From assembly GCA_036365145.1 (NCBI GenBank), contig JAEOAD010000026.1, forward strand, positions 4,798,001 through 4,862,000: 64,000 nt of DNA. Reading direction: 5' to 3'. The stretch comes from Orientallactaga sibirica. Lineage: Eukaryota; Chordata; Mammalia; Rodentia; Dipodidae. The notes below the pieces were generated by a model, which worked only from the letters and a program-made list of their open reading frames with translations, searched no databases and had not been told where the DNA came from. Below are positions 1 to 10,706 of this stretch, one piece after another; within the stretch, counting starts at the first letter, position 1; each line of letters starts with the position of its first letter. A program made the position numbers and the translations under genes.

Positions 1-3
1 AGG

Positions 4-145
4 AGCCAGACATGGTGGCACACATGTAATCCCAGCACCTGGGAGATGGACGCAGAAGGATCAGGAGTTCAAGATCATCTTTGGCTACATAAAGTTTGAG
101 GTCAGCTTGGGCTACATTGAGACCCTGTCATAAAAACATTTTTAA
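4..145 (+). mobile_element. B1 SINE, old diverged copy
   Basis: The copy starts with agccagacatggtggcac, has the 'aatcccagcac' 7SL-derived core and ends 'gagaccctgtc' before an A/T-rich tail. It lacks the 'tgaattccaggtcagcctgg' block of the younger B1 copies elsewhere in the window, so it is probably older. Confidence 0.75.
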
Positions 146-169
146 TTTAAAAATATTTTTTAAAAAACA

Positions 170-389
170 GGGCTAGAGAGATGACTCAGCAGTTAAGGCG
201 CTTGCCTGAGAAGCCTAAGGACCCAGGTTTGATTCCCCAGTACCCTCATAAAGACAGATGGACAAACTGTCTCATGTATCTGGAGTCTGTTGGCAGCAGC
301 TGGAGGCCCTAGTGCACCTATTCTTTCTGTCTATCTCTCTTCTATCTCTCTCTGCTTGCAAATAAATAAATAAAAATATTTTTTTAAAT
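170..389 (+). mobile_element. Dip-like SINE (B2 superfamily)
   Basis: Begins gggctagagagatgactcag, with A-box and B-box (ggtttgattcc) of a tRNA-derived head. The body is 'catgtatctggagtctg', followed by a CT-rich stretch and an aaataaataaataaa tail. The family carries AATAAA in its tail, the layout known for polyadenylated 'T+' SINEs such as B2 and Dip. Confidence 0.9.
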
Positions 390-766
390 AATTTAAATTT
401 TTAAATAAGCACATATGAATACAATATCAAATTACAAGCTTATTTACAAAAAAAAAAGTTTTTTTTCCTAACTTTAATATCAGTGAAAATTATTGAGCAC
501 AAGTGCCACATGAAATTAAGTGCATTCTGACAGTTTTTCTCAGCCCCTACAGTATTTCTCAACATCATACTAGAAAAAGTAAGAGAGTAAGCCTTAGTTC
601 TTTGAACTTCTGGCTTGTTCTCTCCCCAATCAGAAAGGAAGACATTCTTATCAAAGAAGCCACATGACTTGTCCCTTTTGACTGCACAGCGCCATCTCAT
701 ATCCAAAACTATGGTTCAGAATAAGGAGTGATTAAATAAAATTTTTTTAAATAAAATGTTTTTACT
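390..766. other. Unique interval, no gene seen
   Basis: A/T-rich unique DNA. An 88-codon open frame lies on the minus strand (440-706), but it has no recognisable domain and no codon pattern that argues for coding. Confidence 0.5.
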
Positions 767-1052
767 GGGGCTACAGAAATGGCTCAGTGGTTAAAGGCAC
801 TTGCTAGCAAAGCCTAATGACCTGGGTTTGATTCTCCAGTACCCACATAAAGCCAGATGCACAAAGTAGCACATGTGTCTGGAGTTCATTTGCAGTGGCA
901 GAGGCCCTAGTGTGCCCACTCCTCCTCTCCCATCCTCTTCTTCCTCCTCTTCTTCTTTCCAGAATGTCCCATTCCATCCTGACACACACACATCCAAAAG
1001 CAGAAACTTCATCTTTCAAAATTCTCTCTCTCTCTCTTTCTTTCAAATTAAA
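767..1052 (+). mobile_element. Dip-like SINE with long CT/TC spacer
   Basis: Begins ggggctacagaaatggctc. The 'acccacataaagccagatgc' form marks an older subfamily. The 3' part is expanded by a cctcttcttcctcc tract before the (CT)n and poorly preserved tail. Confidence 0.85.
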
Positions 1053-1064
1053 AAAGGGGAGGGA

Positions 1065-1250
1065 GGCTGGAGAGATGGCTTAGCGGTTAAGGTGCCTGCC
1101 TGTGAAGAGTAAGAACACTCATTCGAATCTCCAGGTCCCACGTTTAGCCAGACGCAAAAGTGACGCAAGCAAGCAATGTCGCCCACGCACACAAGGGGTG
1201 CACGCATCTGGAGTTCATTCACAGTGACTGAGAAACCCTGGCATGCCCAT

Positions 1251-1309
<59 letters not shown>

Positions 1310-1321
1310 AAAAAAAAAAAT
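1065..1321 (+). mobile_element. Dip-like SINE, long subfamily
   Basis: It carries the extra block of about 25 bp ('gtgacgcaagcaagcaatg' ... 'cacaaggggtgcacgc') that defines the long subfamily. It ends in (CT)n of about 45 bp and an A run. Confidence 0.88.
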
Positions 1322-1590
1322 TAAACAACTCTGGAAAACTGATTATCTCAATACAAAAAGATGAGTAATAGATTTGCATCTCTGAAAAGAATTTTCTATT
1401 CCATTTTACATGGCAATATACGATAATTAAAGAAAACTAAAATGAGCATCTCATCCAAAGAAACTGGAGCCCCCAAAAGGAATAGCAAATTTCTCTAATG
1501 ACTAATAAGGCTCGAATGTTCTTGTTCCAGATATCTATTAGCAATAATTACCAACTTATGGCTGATCCTCTACTTAAAGAAGGAATACCA

Positions 1591-1789
1591 GGGCTGGAGA
1601 AATGGCTTAGCAGTTAAGGCGCTTGCCTGTGAACCTAAAGACCCAGGTTCAACTCCCCAGAAGCCAATTAAGCCAGATGTACAAGGTGACATGTGCACAC
1701 AAGATGGCACATGCATCTGGAGTTTATTTGAAGTGGCTAAGGTCCTATCATGCCAATTTTCTCTCTTTCTGTCATAAATAAATAAAAAA
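1591..1789 (+). mobile_element. Dip-like SINE with target-site duplication
   Basis: Flanked by aaagaaggaatacca on the left and aaagaaagaatacca on the right, a 15-bp target-site duplication with one mismatch. The tail is aaataaataaaa. Confidence 0.9.
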
Positions 1790-1895
1790 GAAAGAATACC
1801 ATTTATGGAAGAGCTGATGGAATGTTTTGATATGATTGTTTAAGGCATGTAACCAAGTGTCTAGAAAAGCTATAATAAATGCCTAGCCAAAGACA

Positions 1896-1939
1896 CAGCA
1901 AAGCAGCCTGGGCTGCATAGTGTGTTTGAGATCAGCCTG
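1896..1939 (+). mobile_element. B1 fragment abutting polypurine tract
   Basis: Only the right part of a B1 is seen ('cctgggctgcatagtg', 'gatcagcctggg'). The polypurine tract begins exactly where the B1 A-rich 3' end would be, so the tract may have grown from the B1 tail. Confidence 0.55.
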
Positions 1940-2385
1940 GGAAGGAAGGAAAGGGAGAAGAGAAGAAAGGAGGGGGAAGGAAGGAAAGGAGGGAGGGGAA
2001 GGAAGGAAAGGAGGGAGGGGAAGGAGAGAAAGGAAAGGAGGGAAGGGAAGGAGGGAAGGAGGGAAGGAAGGAAGGAAGGGAGGGAGGGGAAGGAGAGAAA
2101 GGAAAGGAGGGAAGGGAAGGAGGGAAGGAGGGAAGGAAGGAAGGAAGGAAGGGAGGGAGGGAGGGAGGGAGGGAGGGAGGGAAGGAGGGAGGGGTAGGAG
2201 GGAGGGGAAGGAAGGAAGGAAGGAAGGAAGGAAGGAAGGAAGGAAGGAAGGAAAGGAGGGAGGGGAAGGAAGGAAAGGAGGGAAGGGAAGGAGGGAGGGA
2301 AGGAAGGGAAGGAGGAAAAGGAGGGAGGGGAAAGAAGGAAAGAAGAGTGTGAGGGAAGAGGAAGAGGGAAAAAAGGAGAGAAAAA
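1939..2385 (+). repeat. Polypurine (GGAA/GGGA)n tract, about 447 bp
   Basis: Nearly pure G/A on the plus strand, with AAGG, GGGA and AAGGGAGG units and a block of consecutive GGGA units near 2150-2180. A sub-block, roughly 1996-2080 against 2081-2150, repeats almost identically, which suggests slippage or unequal exchange. The long Pro/Ser/Leu and Glu/Gly/Arg open frames across it are low-complexity artefacts. Confidence 0.95.
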
Positions 2386-2536
2386 AAAATTTTTTTTTTT
2401 TTTTTGGTTTTTGCGAGGTAGGGTCTCACTGTGGTCCAGGCTGACCTGGCACTCAGGGTGGCCTCGAACTCTTGGCGATCCTCCTACCTCTGCCTCCCGA
2501 GTGCTGGGATTAAAGGTGTGCGCCACCACGCCCGGC
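2386..2536 (-). mobile_element. B1 SINE
   Basis: Reads on the plus strand as a T run, 'gcgaggtagggtctcact', 'cctctgcctcccgagtgctg' and 'caccacgcccggc'. Possible A/T-rich duplication: agaaaaaaaaatttttt on the left and agaaaaaatttttt on the right. Confidence 0.92.
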
Positions 2537-3849
2537 AGAAAAAATTTTTTAAATAAGAAAAATAGAAATAAGCCATGTGGCCTAGCCTCTGCTTTAAACA
2601 GATTAGATGTGGATGTTATGGTTTTCAGCATATTGAAAAAATCCTACTGATTATTTTTAAAAGGAAAGGTAGAAATGAATAAAGTATCTCTGCTAAGTCA
2701 ACAGAACACAGAATGATGACATCAACACAATTGAAAGTAATAGTGTAATGCTCAAAAACTTGAAGAGAGGCAGCTTGCTCTCACTTTATGCGATCGTCTC
2801 CCTGAGAAAGAGCAGGGATGAGCAGTCAGGGCTTCTACTATGAACGGGAGGCTGCAGAGGTGATGGTCAAAGTCCCTTTTTAGATACAAATGACTCCGTG
2901 CAGTAAGCATTTTGTTCTTCACACCTTGTCACTTGTGGTTTAAAACTTCATCTCCTTCTAGTGTCTGGGTAGTCTACTTTCTGCTATTCAATAACCTTAA
3001 ATAAATTAACTTGTACTTGTACCTCCACAAGAAGCCCAAAAGCACTTCTAAAAATCACAAAATAAGTGCTTATTTCACAAAAACTGAATGTCTAATTTTA
3101 TTGAGATCAATGTTAGGTTTCAAAATAGTATTAATAACTCCTAATAATCATAGCTACCATAAACTGTCATTTTCTTATTTCCAGTCACCTACTTCTTTGC
3201 TCATACAGTTTAGTTTCGGTAATGAAAAAAAATACATATATTACATACCACGTATTTGTCAAGTAAAAGGTTTCAGATTAATATTTTTTTAATATTTGGA
3301 AAAATGTAAAAACTTCTACAGATCCTTGACATCCCTGAAGATCTCTGGAATCCCCAAATTATAAATTCCCAAAATTTTAAATTATACTATAGTAGCCAGC
3401 TTCCCCCACAAATTCACTAACTATAGGTAACATTTTTCAGACCCTCAGTCACTAGGAGTGACTAAAGTAATTCATAGCGCCATTAAAATAAATTAGGCCA
3501 CGCAAGTAACCCTTCAGGTCCATTGTTACATCCTTCTAGTAGCTGCATCCCCCTCACCTGTCTACGCAAAGCGAGAGCAGTCCTTCCAAGGACTGATGCT
3601 CCCGCCACCCAGTGGGCAGGCTGCTAGCACAGACAGGAGATGGTGGGCACTGCACAGCAGGGAGGGGGGAGGAGTCGACGCGCTGGTGCTCATCCAGATG
3701 TGGGTGTGTTTAGAAACTGGTCGGGTGGGAGGTGCTGGGAAGCCAGCCATGCTGTCTCACTGGCTGGCCCACTCATTTGGGTACTTCATCAGTCACAAAC
3801 CTTTTCACTGTTCTTTAGAATTACTAGGATGACTACAAGCCTGAGTGTT
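2537..3849. other. Unique interval, no gene seen
   Basis: About 1.3 kb without SINEs. Short open frames (3011-3292 plus, 3562-3750 minus, 3596-3897 plus) show no recognisable domain. The part near 3560-3760 is more GC-rich than its surroundings. No splice-flanked exon could be argued. Confidence 0.5.
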
Positions 3850-4040
3850 GAATGGAGAGATGGCTCAGCGGTTAAGGCACTGGCCTGCCAAGCCTAGTGA
3901 CCCAGGTTTGATTCCCTGCTACCCATGTAAAGCCAAATGCACAAAGTGAAAGCATGCATATGGAGTTCCGTCTGCAGTGGCTGGAGGCCCTGATGTACCC
4001 ATTATCTCTCTCTCTCTCTCTCTCTTTATAAATAAATATG
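3850..4040 (+). mobile_element. Dip-like SINE, left arm of inverted pair
   Basis: Starts gaatggagagatggctcagc and ends (CT)n then aataaata. Preceded by aagcctgagtgttg, a variant of the sequence found again at about 4287 and 4466. Confidence 0.88.
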
Positions 4041-4041
4041 T

Positions 4042-4266
4042 TTTTTAATTTTTGTTTATTTATTTATTTGAGAGTGGCAGACAGATAAAGACAGAGAGAA
4101 AGAGAGAGAGAATGGGTGCACCAGGGCCTCCAGCCACTGCAAACGAATTCCAGATATATGCGCCCCCTTGTGCACCTGGCTTACATGGGTTCTGGGGAAT
4201 CGAGCCTCCAACCGGGATCCTAAGTCTTCACAGGAAAGCGCTTAACTACTGAGCCATCTCTCAAAC
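4042..4266 (-). mobile_element. Dip-like SINE, right arm of inverted pair
   Basis: Reads 'tttatttatttatttgagag' then 'ccagggcctccagccactgc' and ends 'ctgagccatctctcaaacc'. It lies tail-to-tail with the copy on its left, so a transcript through both could fold into a hairpin with arms of about 190 bp. Confidence 0.9.
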
Positions 4267-4299
4267 CAATAAAATGGTTTTTTTAAAGCCTGAATATTG

Positions 4300-4466
4300 G
4301 GCCGGGCGTGGTGCCGCATGCTTTTAATCCCAGCACTTAGGAGGCAGAGGTAGGAGGATTGCCATGAGTTTGAGGCCACCTGGAGACTACATAGTGAATT
4401 CCAGATCAGCCTGGGCTAGAGTGAAACCCTACCTCGAAAAACAACGACAACAACAACAAAAAAAAA
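4300..4466 (+). mobile_element. B1 SINE with target-site duplication
   Basis: Starts ggccgggcgtggtgccgcat and ends cctcgaaaaacaacg plus A run. Flanks are aaagcctgaatatt (left) and aaagcctgaatgtt (right), one mismatch. Confidence 0.92.
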
Positions 4467-4740
4467 GCCTGAATGTTACATGTAGCAACACCAAGGTTCT
4501 CTGATCTACAGGTTCTGATGGGGATCTGATTGGCTGATTGGCTGTGGGAGGTAAACCCACATGATTCCATGCCACTGTTCATCTGTGAGAGTATAAACCA
4601 GCCTAGTAAAGTCAGTTGTACTCAACACCAAATAAAGATGGATTCTGCATACACACATCCTTTGGCAAACAACATTCTCACACCTCAGTATCTGTGAGAA
4701 CAGGTTCCAGAACTCATATAAATATCAAAACAGGGTTGGA

Positions 4741-4931
4741 GGGCTGGAGAATTGGCTTAGCAGTTAAGGCACATGCCTGTGAAGCCTAAGGACCACAGTT
4801 CGATTCTCCAGGTCTCACATAAGCCAGATGCAAAAGGGGTGCACACATCTGGAGTTCATTTGCAGTGGCTAGAGGCCCTGGTACACCCATTCTTATTCTT
4901 CCTCTCTCTCTTTCCCTCTCTCTGTCTCTAA

Positions 4932-4970
<39 letters not shown>

Positions 4971-4990
4971 AAATAAAATCTTTTAAAAAA
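4741..4990 (+). mobile_element. Dip-like SINE with long (AAAT)n tail
   Basis: Body includes 'ggtgcacacatctggagttc'. The tail has about 11 tandem AAAT units, one of the longest in the window. Confidence 0.9.
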
Positions 4991-4994
4991 AACA

Positions 4995-5180
4995 GGGCTG
5001 GAGAAGTGGCTTAGCAGTTAAAGCACCCGCCTGCATGCAAAGCCAAAGGACCCAGGTTCAATTCCCCAAGACCCATGTAGGCAAGATGCACAAGGTGGCA
5101 CATGCATCTGGAGTTCATTTGCAGTGGCTGGAGGCCTTGACATGCCCATTCTCTCTCTCTCTCTCAAATAAAAAAAATTT
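4995..5180 (+). mobile_element. Dip-like SINE
   Basis: Head-to-tail behind the preceding copy, beginning gggctggagaagtggcttag. Short CT stretch and a short aaataaaaaaa tail. Confidence 0.9.
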
Positions 5181-5508
5181 AAATATAAAAATAAAGTCTC
5201 ATATACAATGGATTAGTGTTTGTATATAGCCTATACACATCTCCCCATATCCTTTAAACGATCCCTGAATTACTTATAATATCTAATACAATATAAATGC
5301 TATGTAAGTATTGTCTTCACAATAATAATTGTAAGAAAAAAGTCTTTACGTGTTCAGTATAGACACAATTTTTCCTAGTATTTTTGGCCTATGATTGGAT
5401 GGCTCCATTGATGTGAAACCTAGTGATATGAAGAGCTGACTAAACTCATATGAATTAATTAGTCTTATATAATAACTTGAAAAAAATACTTAATAAAATA
5501 CCTAGACA
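5181..5508. other. Unique interval, nothing seen
   Basis: A/T-rich unique sequence without an open frame or motif I can support. Confidence 0.5.
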
Positions 5509-5686
5509 GGGGCTAGAGAAATGGTTCTTGTCTTCAGACCCTAATGACCCAAGTTAAATTCCCCAGTACCCACATAAAGCCAGGTGCACAAAGTGGTGCA
5601 TGCAGCAGCTAGAGGCCCTGGTGCTCCCATATATCCTCCCTATCTCTCTCTCTTCTAGTAAATAAATAAATATATTTAAAATTTTT
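5509..5686 (+). mobile_element. Dip-like SINE with perfect 11-bp duplication
   Basis: Flanked by atacctagaca at 5498-5508 and again at 5687-5697. The copy lacks part of the head between A-box and B-box and is shorter than its relatives. Confidence 0.92.
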
Positions 5687-5899
5687 ATACCTAGACATAA
5701 AAGGATGCAACAGAGGTGTCTATTGCCACCCCTTAAACTTGTGTTGTATTGAACATTAGTAAATACTAGAAGATAAACATTTTCCTGGTTATTTGTCATT
5801 TTTATATGATTTATATCAAGGAACACAAGAGTTTAGGCTGTTTTACAACTTTATCGGAACTTAGTTAGCAAACAGAAATGGAATCTACACAAGCTGATT

Positions 5900-6053
5900 T
5901 TTTTTTTTTTTTTTTTTGATGTAGGGTCTCACTCTAGCACAGGCTGTCCTGCCACTACTCTCTGTAGTCCCAGGCTGGTCTCGAACTCACAGCGATCCTC
6001 CTACCTCTGCCTCCTGAGTGCTGGGATTAAAGGTGTGCGCCACCACACCCTGT
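5900..6053 (-). mobile_element. B1 SINE with perfect 11-bp duplication
   Basis: Flanked by acaagctgatt at 5889-5899 and at 6054-6064. Poly-T of about 20, then 'gatgtagggtctcactctag'. Confidence 0.93.
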
Positions 6054-6064
6054 ACAAGCTGATT

Positions 6065-7289
6065 CTTGATGTAGAGGCTAGACTGCTAACCGTTGTGCAC
6101 CTGTTAGGCTGCAGACTCACAACCAGCGAACAAGCAAACAGAGTGCATCCTGCTGCCAAACTGCCTCGTGTCTCTGCCTGTGGCAAGGTCCTGCCTGAAA
6201 CCAGCTGCTCATTCACAGGGAGCAAATTCCCAGAATGCAAAGCCTTTCCTGCCACCTTCAAGTCCCTCTCTCAGTGTTCCCATGACTTGTAGTACACACT
6301 TCCTCGAAAATGCTTAGAACGCTGTTATTATCGCTAACTACGCACATGTGCCAATGAAATCCTTACAGGGTGGTGCCTCTCTGGATCCTTTGGAGGTATT
6401 ACCTCTCTATAAATGTTACTGTCTAAGTGTGATAGCAATTTCTTTTGAATCAAGTCCCAAATAAAAGTATGTGATACTTAACTCTGTGTTTGGGCCATAA
6501 TTGTTTGTGTAAAGTTCTTTCCTATGACTTACCTTCAATATGAAGTCATTTCTCACCTCTGGGCTTTACCATAACAAGCCATAACCACAATCAGTCAGAC
6601 ATTTAGATCTCTGCTGGTTTCCAGTTACTGGGTCCGTATGTTCCCCTTCGCAGGCCTCCTGGAATAGCTCAGTAAGACATGGCTGCTGGCAGCTGTTTGT
6701 CATTCAATGTTGCTACCACGAAAGCATGTGAATGTTTCATTGTTTAGGCGTTGTAGAGAGTCTTGGCAAATGTTTACTCTGTGTTCTTGGATTAGAAGGA
6801 TGTTTGTGGTAGGTAGAAGGTAAATAATAAACCACAATGCTACTCAACCCATGACCTAAAGGCTTTCTGGTATCATGTAAACAAAGAGCCAAACTTTTTT
6901 TTTTTCTACTACAAATGATATTTCTAAAACGTAGTTCTAAAGTTATTTCGTTTATTTAAAATAAGCTAAAGTTGAGGCACAATATTTCAAACAAACATAA
7001 AATGTATCAGAACATAAATGCATTATTACTGACTCATTAAACACAGTTGAATGTGTCATTTAATGTAGCCTGTCAGAATTCTGGATTCCTCCAATATAAG
7101 CATGTTATACAAATGTAAGTCAGAAGTGACCAGTATCCATGCATCTTCAGTTCTCTGTATATGAGAACCAAAAGCAAAGACAAACTATCTAAAGGCACTT
7201 GATAAATAGCTTTTAAGCTTGTCACAAGGGAAGGCACATAGAGAAGTAAAAGCCCAACACTGCCAGTTAGGATTTAAGATTAAGTGGGA
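6065..7289. other. Unique interval, no gene seen
   Basis: About 1.2 kb with no SINE. A plus-strand AATAAA occurs near 6460 but no transcript unit can be tied to it. Short open frames at 6001-6292 overlap B1 or lack features. Confidence 0.5.
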
Positions 7290-7442
7290 ACCAGGCATGG
7301 TGGCGCATGCCTTTAATCACAACACTTGGGAGGCAGAGGTAGGAAGAACGCTGTGAGTTCAAGGCCATCCTGAGATTACATAGTGAATTCCAGGTCAGCC
7401 TGGGCTAGAGTGAGACCCTACCTTGAAATAAATAAATAAATC
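7290..7442 (+). mobile_element. B1 SINE
   Basis: Starts aaccaggcatggtggcgcat and ends ccttgaaataaataaataaa, a B1 whose A-tail has become an AAAT microsatellite. Confidence 0.92.
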
Positions 7443-9006
7443 AGACAAATGGGAGAAACCAATAAAAAGAAGCCTAAGAAATGTGCTCAAGGAGCTGAGA
7501 GGACAGGGATGGAGCCCTGCTCATCAGCCACTTCCCTTGAGGTCGTTATTAATCATATACTGCTTATAACAAATCCTTGTTGAAAGATGAAGCCATTGAT
7601 CCGTTCCAAGAGAGTACAAGTGTACATAATGAAAGAAGAGATTAAGTCCCACGTGGTTGAGCGGGAGAAGCTCACGAAGGGAGGCTTAGACCACCTGAGA
7701 TGGAGACGCTTCTTCACCGAACCAGAACCAACCACACACCAGTCTCTCCTTCCTTGGTCCTTCACGCCCTAGCTCCTCCAGCGACATGGCTTCCTGCACC
7801 AAGACTTAAGGGGTTCTTAGAAAACACTTGTTCATGGAATGACCCACCTGGTGAGAGCACAAAAAACAACAAAACCTCCTTTTGCTTGTCTTCACAGCTG
7901 GTGACATTTTCAAAAAGGCTTCAAATGCCAAGGTTAACAAAACAAAGCATAGACACACCCCCCCACACACACACACATACACATACACAAACACATGCAC
8001 ATACATCTGTGGTGAGTCAGGCTTACACAGTGGATACTCTGAATTTATCTTCATGTAGGGAGTTGGTTTGCCCTAGGACTTGAATCAGGCCATTCTAATC
8101 CTTAAAATAACTATGGTGCAGCCACTAAAAGAACCTGTACAACTTCCCGTGCTTCTCCTTCCTGCTTCCTTGAGCTGTTCTGATACAAAGGGACCATGTG
8201 TGTGCACCCACAATGCAACAACAACAACAACGACGACAAAAACTAAAATGTTCCAACCGGACTTACAATATGCTCCTCCCTCCATCCCTGTTCTTACTGA
8301 AGCCATGGTAAAACTGGGATTAACAGGTTCAGTGGCCCGCCCTGACCCTGCTCTAAACAAGTCTGGAAATGACCTTTCTTCCCAATAGAGATCCAAAAGA
8401 ATAATAGCATCCTACCAGGAAAGTCACCAACACAAACTCACCCTTTCACTCCAGACCAAGAGATTTCCGACGGCAGGTCAACAGTTCACAGAGGTCTGTT
8501 CATGTTGTCTACACCTTATCTACCCTTGAAGTCAGGAAGGAAAATGCTTTCCCAAGTGTAAAACTTGGCAAAGGAACCACACCCTCTTATCTAATTTTAT
8601 ATTGCTAAAAAAATTTGTCCTTTTCATAATAAAGTGAAACCTGCAGGTTTTTTTTTTTTAAGGAAAAACAGTGGATACATGTTTTAAGAACTGTAAAAAT
8701 TAAATGCTAGTTAAAATACTTTGGCACTCAGTAGTGTTTTCAAGTCTCTGGGGAAATATTATATCCAGGAGCCTGATAAATGGATTTTTACTATGCCACA
8801 TTTTAATAACATTTTGTACCTTTTCAAAATACATTCTCCTTTTCCCTTTCTACTGCTACAAAATTTTTTCTTTCACATTTCTTTATGTCTGTAGAGAAGG
8901 AGTCTTGTTTTATCTCCTCTTGCCTCCTTTCTTCTATTTCTTTCCCATTAATTTTGGCCACATAAAGAGAATATTTCTATATTGACTACATATGCACATT
9001 CTCTTT
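7443..9006. other. Unique interval with short CA repeat
   Basis: About 1.56 kb without interspersed repeats apart from a (CA)n-rich stretch near 7958-7995. Open frames of 60-127 codons occur on both strands (7553-8396) without a recognisable domain. No gene is called. Confidence 0.5.
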
Positions 9007-9344
9007 TCTTTTTTGCATGTATGTTGTGGTGTACATGTATGTATGTCTGTGTGTTCATGTCTGTGTGGGTGTGGAGGTATGTGGAGGCCAGAGGTTGATG
9101 TCATTGGCCTTTCTCAATCACTCTCCTCTTTATTTCCTGAGGCAGCATCTCTCACTTGAACTCGGGTTCACCCATTCAGCTAGTCTCACTACACCACTTG
9201 CTCTGAGGATCCCTAGTCTCCACCTCCCAACCCATGCAGGCTGCCATGCTACCCACCATTTTGCATGAGTTCTGGGGATCCAAATTCAGCTCCTCATGTT
9301 TGTGCAGCAAGCACTGGCAAAGGAGCACTCTCCTCAGCCCCTGC
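9007..9344 (-). mobile_element. Composite tRNA-head/B1-middle SINE (B4-like), old
   Basis: On the plus strand it shows a TG-rich tail ('tgtgtgttcatgtctgtgtg'), 'ggaggccagaggttgatgtc', a degenerate B1-like middle, 'gttctggggatccaaattc', and ends with the reverse of a tRNA-type head ('caagcactgg ... cctcagcccc'). The same architecture recurs near 37.9, 45.2, 55.4 and 63.0 kb. Confidence 0.7.
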
Positions 9345-9582
9345 ATTTTCACATCTAATCCAAACCCGCATGTGTCTGTGTTACCAAAGAAGTCATACTG
9401 GAGAAGCACCTAGGTGAAGACAAGTTAAGAAGCCTCTCTTCAGGGCCCCTCAGAACCCTCACAATGAGCCTAACTACTCTGTAAGAGGAAGACAGGGTAT
9501 AGACCTCTTCTAAACATTTCAACAGTAGAATTGTTTCTTCTTCAGAGAATCTTATGGAACATGGTTTAAGAACTACATTCCT

Positions 9583-9810
9583 GGGGCTGGAGAGATTGCT
9601 CAGTGGTTAAGGTGCTTGCCTGCAAAGCCTAACACCGGGGTTCAATTCCCTAGTACTCATGTAAATCCTGATGCACAAAGTGGTGCATGCATCTAGAGTT
9701 CGTTTGCAGCAACTGGAGGCCCTGGGGCACCCATTGATTCTCTCCTTCCCTCTCTCTCTCTCTATTTCTGTCCTCCTCCCTCCCTGTAAATAAATAAATA
9801 AATAAATAAA
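9583..9810 (+). mobile_element. Dip-like SINE
   Basis: Starts ggggctggagagattgctca and ends in six or more AAAT units. A minus-strand B1 sits directly in its tail. Confidence 0.92.
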
Positions 9811-9961
9811 TTTTTTTTTCTATTTTCAAGGTAGGGTCTCAGTCTAGCCAGGCTGACCTGGAATTCACTATGTAGTCTCAGGGTGGCCTTGAACTTACAG
9901 CGATCCTCCTACCTCTGCCTCCCGAGTGCTGGGATTAAAGGCGTGTGCCACCATGCCTGGC
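9811..9961 (-). mobile_element. B1 SINE inserted in a Dip tail
   Basis: 'ttcaaggtagggtctcagtc' to 'caccatgcctggc', followed by aataaaaatc, which resumes the AAAT-type tail of the preceding element. This supports insertion into that tail. Confidence 0.92.
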
Positions 9962-9993
9962 AATAAAAATCTTTTTTAAGAAAGAAAAAAGCA

Positions 9994-10205
9994 GGGCTGG
10001 AGAAGATGGCTTAGCAGTTAAGGCATTTGCCTGGAAAGCCAAAGGACCCTGGTTTGATTCCCCAGGACCCACGTAAGCCAGCTGCACAAGGAGGCGCATA
10101 CGTCTGGAGTTTGTTTGCAGTGGCTGGAGGCCCTGGCACACCCATTCTCTCTCTCTACCTCTTTCTCTCTCTCTCTCAAATAAATAAATAAAATATACTT
10201 TTAAT
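9994..10205 (+). mobile_element. Dip-like SINE
   Basis: Starts gggctggagaagatggctta; body 'gaggcgcatacgtctggag'; tail aaataaataaataaaata. Confidence 0.92.
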
Positions 10206-10286
10206 TAAAAAAAAAAACAGAACAACTTTCCTGAACTTAAAAAGCAAAACTAATATGTGTACTATGTATTCAAAAGTTTTACATAA

Positions 10287-10441
10287 GCCGGGTGTGGTGG
10301 CGCACGCCTTTAATCCCAGCACTCGGGAGGCAGAGGTAGGAGGATCGCCGTGAGTTCAAGGCCACCCTGAGACTACACAGTTAATTCCAGGTCAGCCTGG
10401 GCCAGAGTGAGACCCTACCTCGAAAAACCAAAAAAAAAAAA
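10287..10441 (+). mobile_element. B1 SINE at a reused target site
   Basis: Flanked by aaaagttttacataa at 10272-10286 and 10442-10456 (15 bp, perfect). A third copy of this flank follows the next SINE, so the site was used twice. Confidence 0.95.
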
Positions 10442-10459
10442 AAAAGTTTTACATAACTT

Positions 10460-10706
10460 GGGCTGGAAAGATGGCTTAGCGTTTAAGGCCCCTGCCTCCT
10501 AAGCCTAAGAACGCTGGTTCCAATCTCCAGCGGTTCCAATCTCCAGGTCCCACGTTTAGCCAGATGCAAAGTGACACAAGGGCTCAATGCCACACTTGAC
10601 CACAAGGGGGCACACGCATCTGGATTTCATTCACAGCAGCTAAGAGGCTGCTGGCACGCCCATCTCTGTCTTCCTCTCCCTTTCTCTGTCTCTCTCCAAA
10701 AAAAAA
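10460..10706 (+). mobile_element. Dip-like SINE, long subfamily, CTCF-like motif
   Basis: Contains 'gaccacaagggggcacacgc' near 10598-10617, close to the known CTCF core CCACNAGGGGGCGC. A small internal duplication repeats 'ggttccaatctccag'. Right flank aaaagttttacataact at 10707-10723 matches the flank on its left. Confidence 0.93.

Noticed and set aside
1870..2631. 253-codon Pro/Ser/Leu/Phe-rich minus-strand frame
   Set aside because: It translates the polypurine tract and a reversed B1. Low-complexity artefact.
9007..9344. 83-codon plus frame with Tyr/Val/Cys-rich start
   Set aside because: It translates the TG-rich tail and B1-like middle of a composite SINE.
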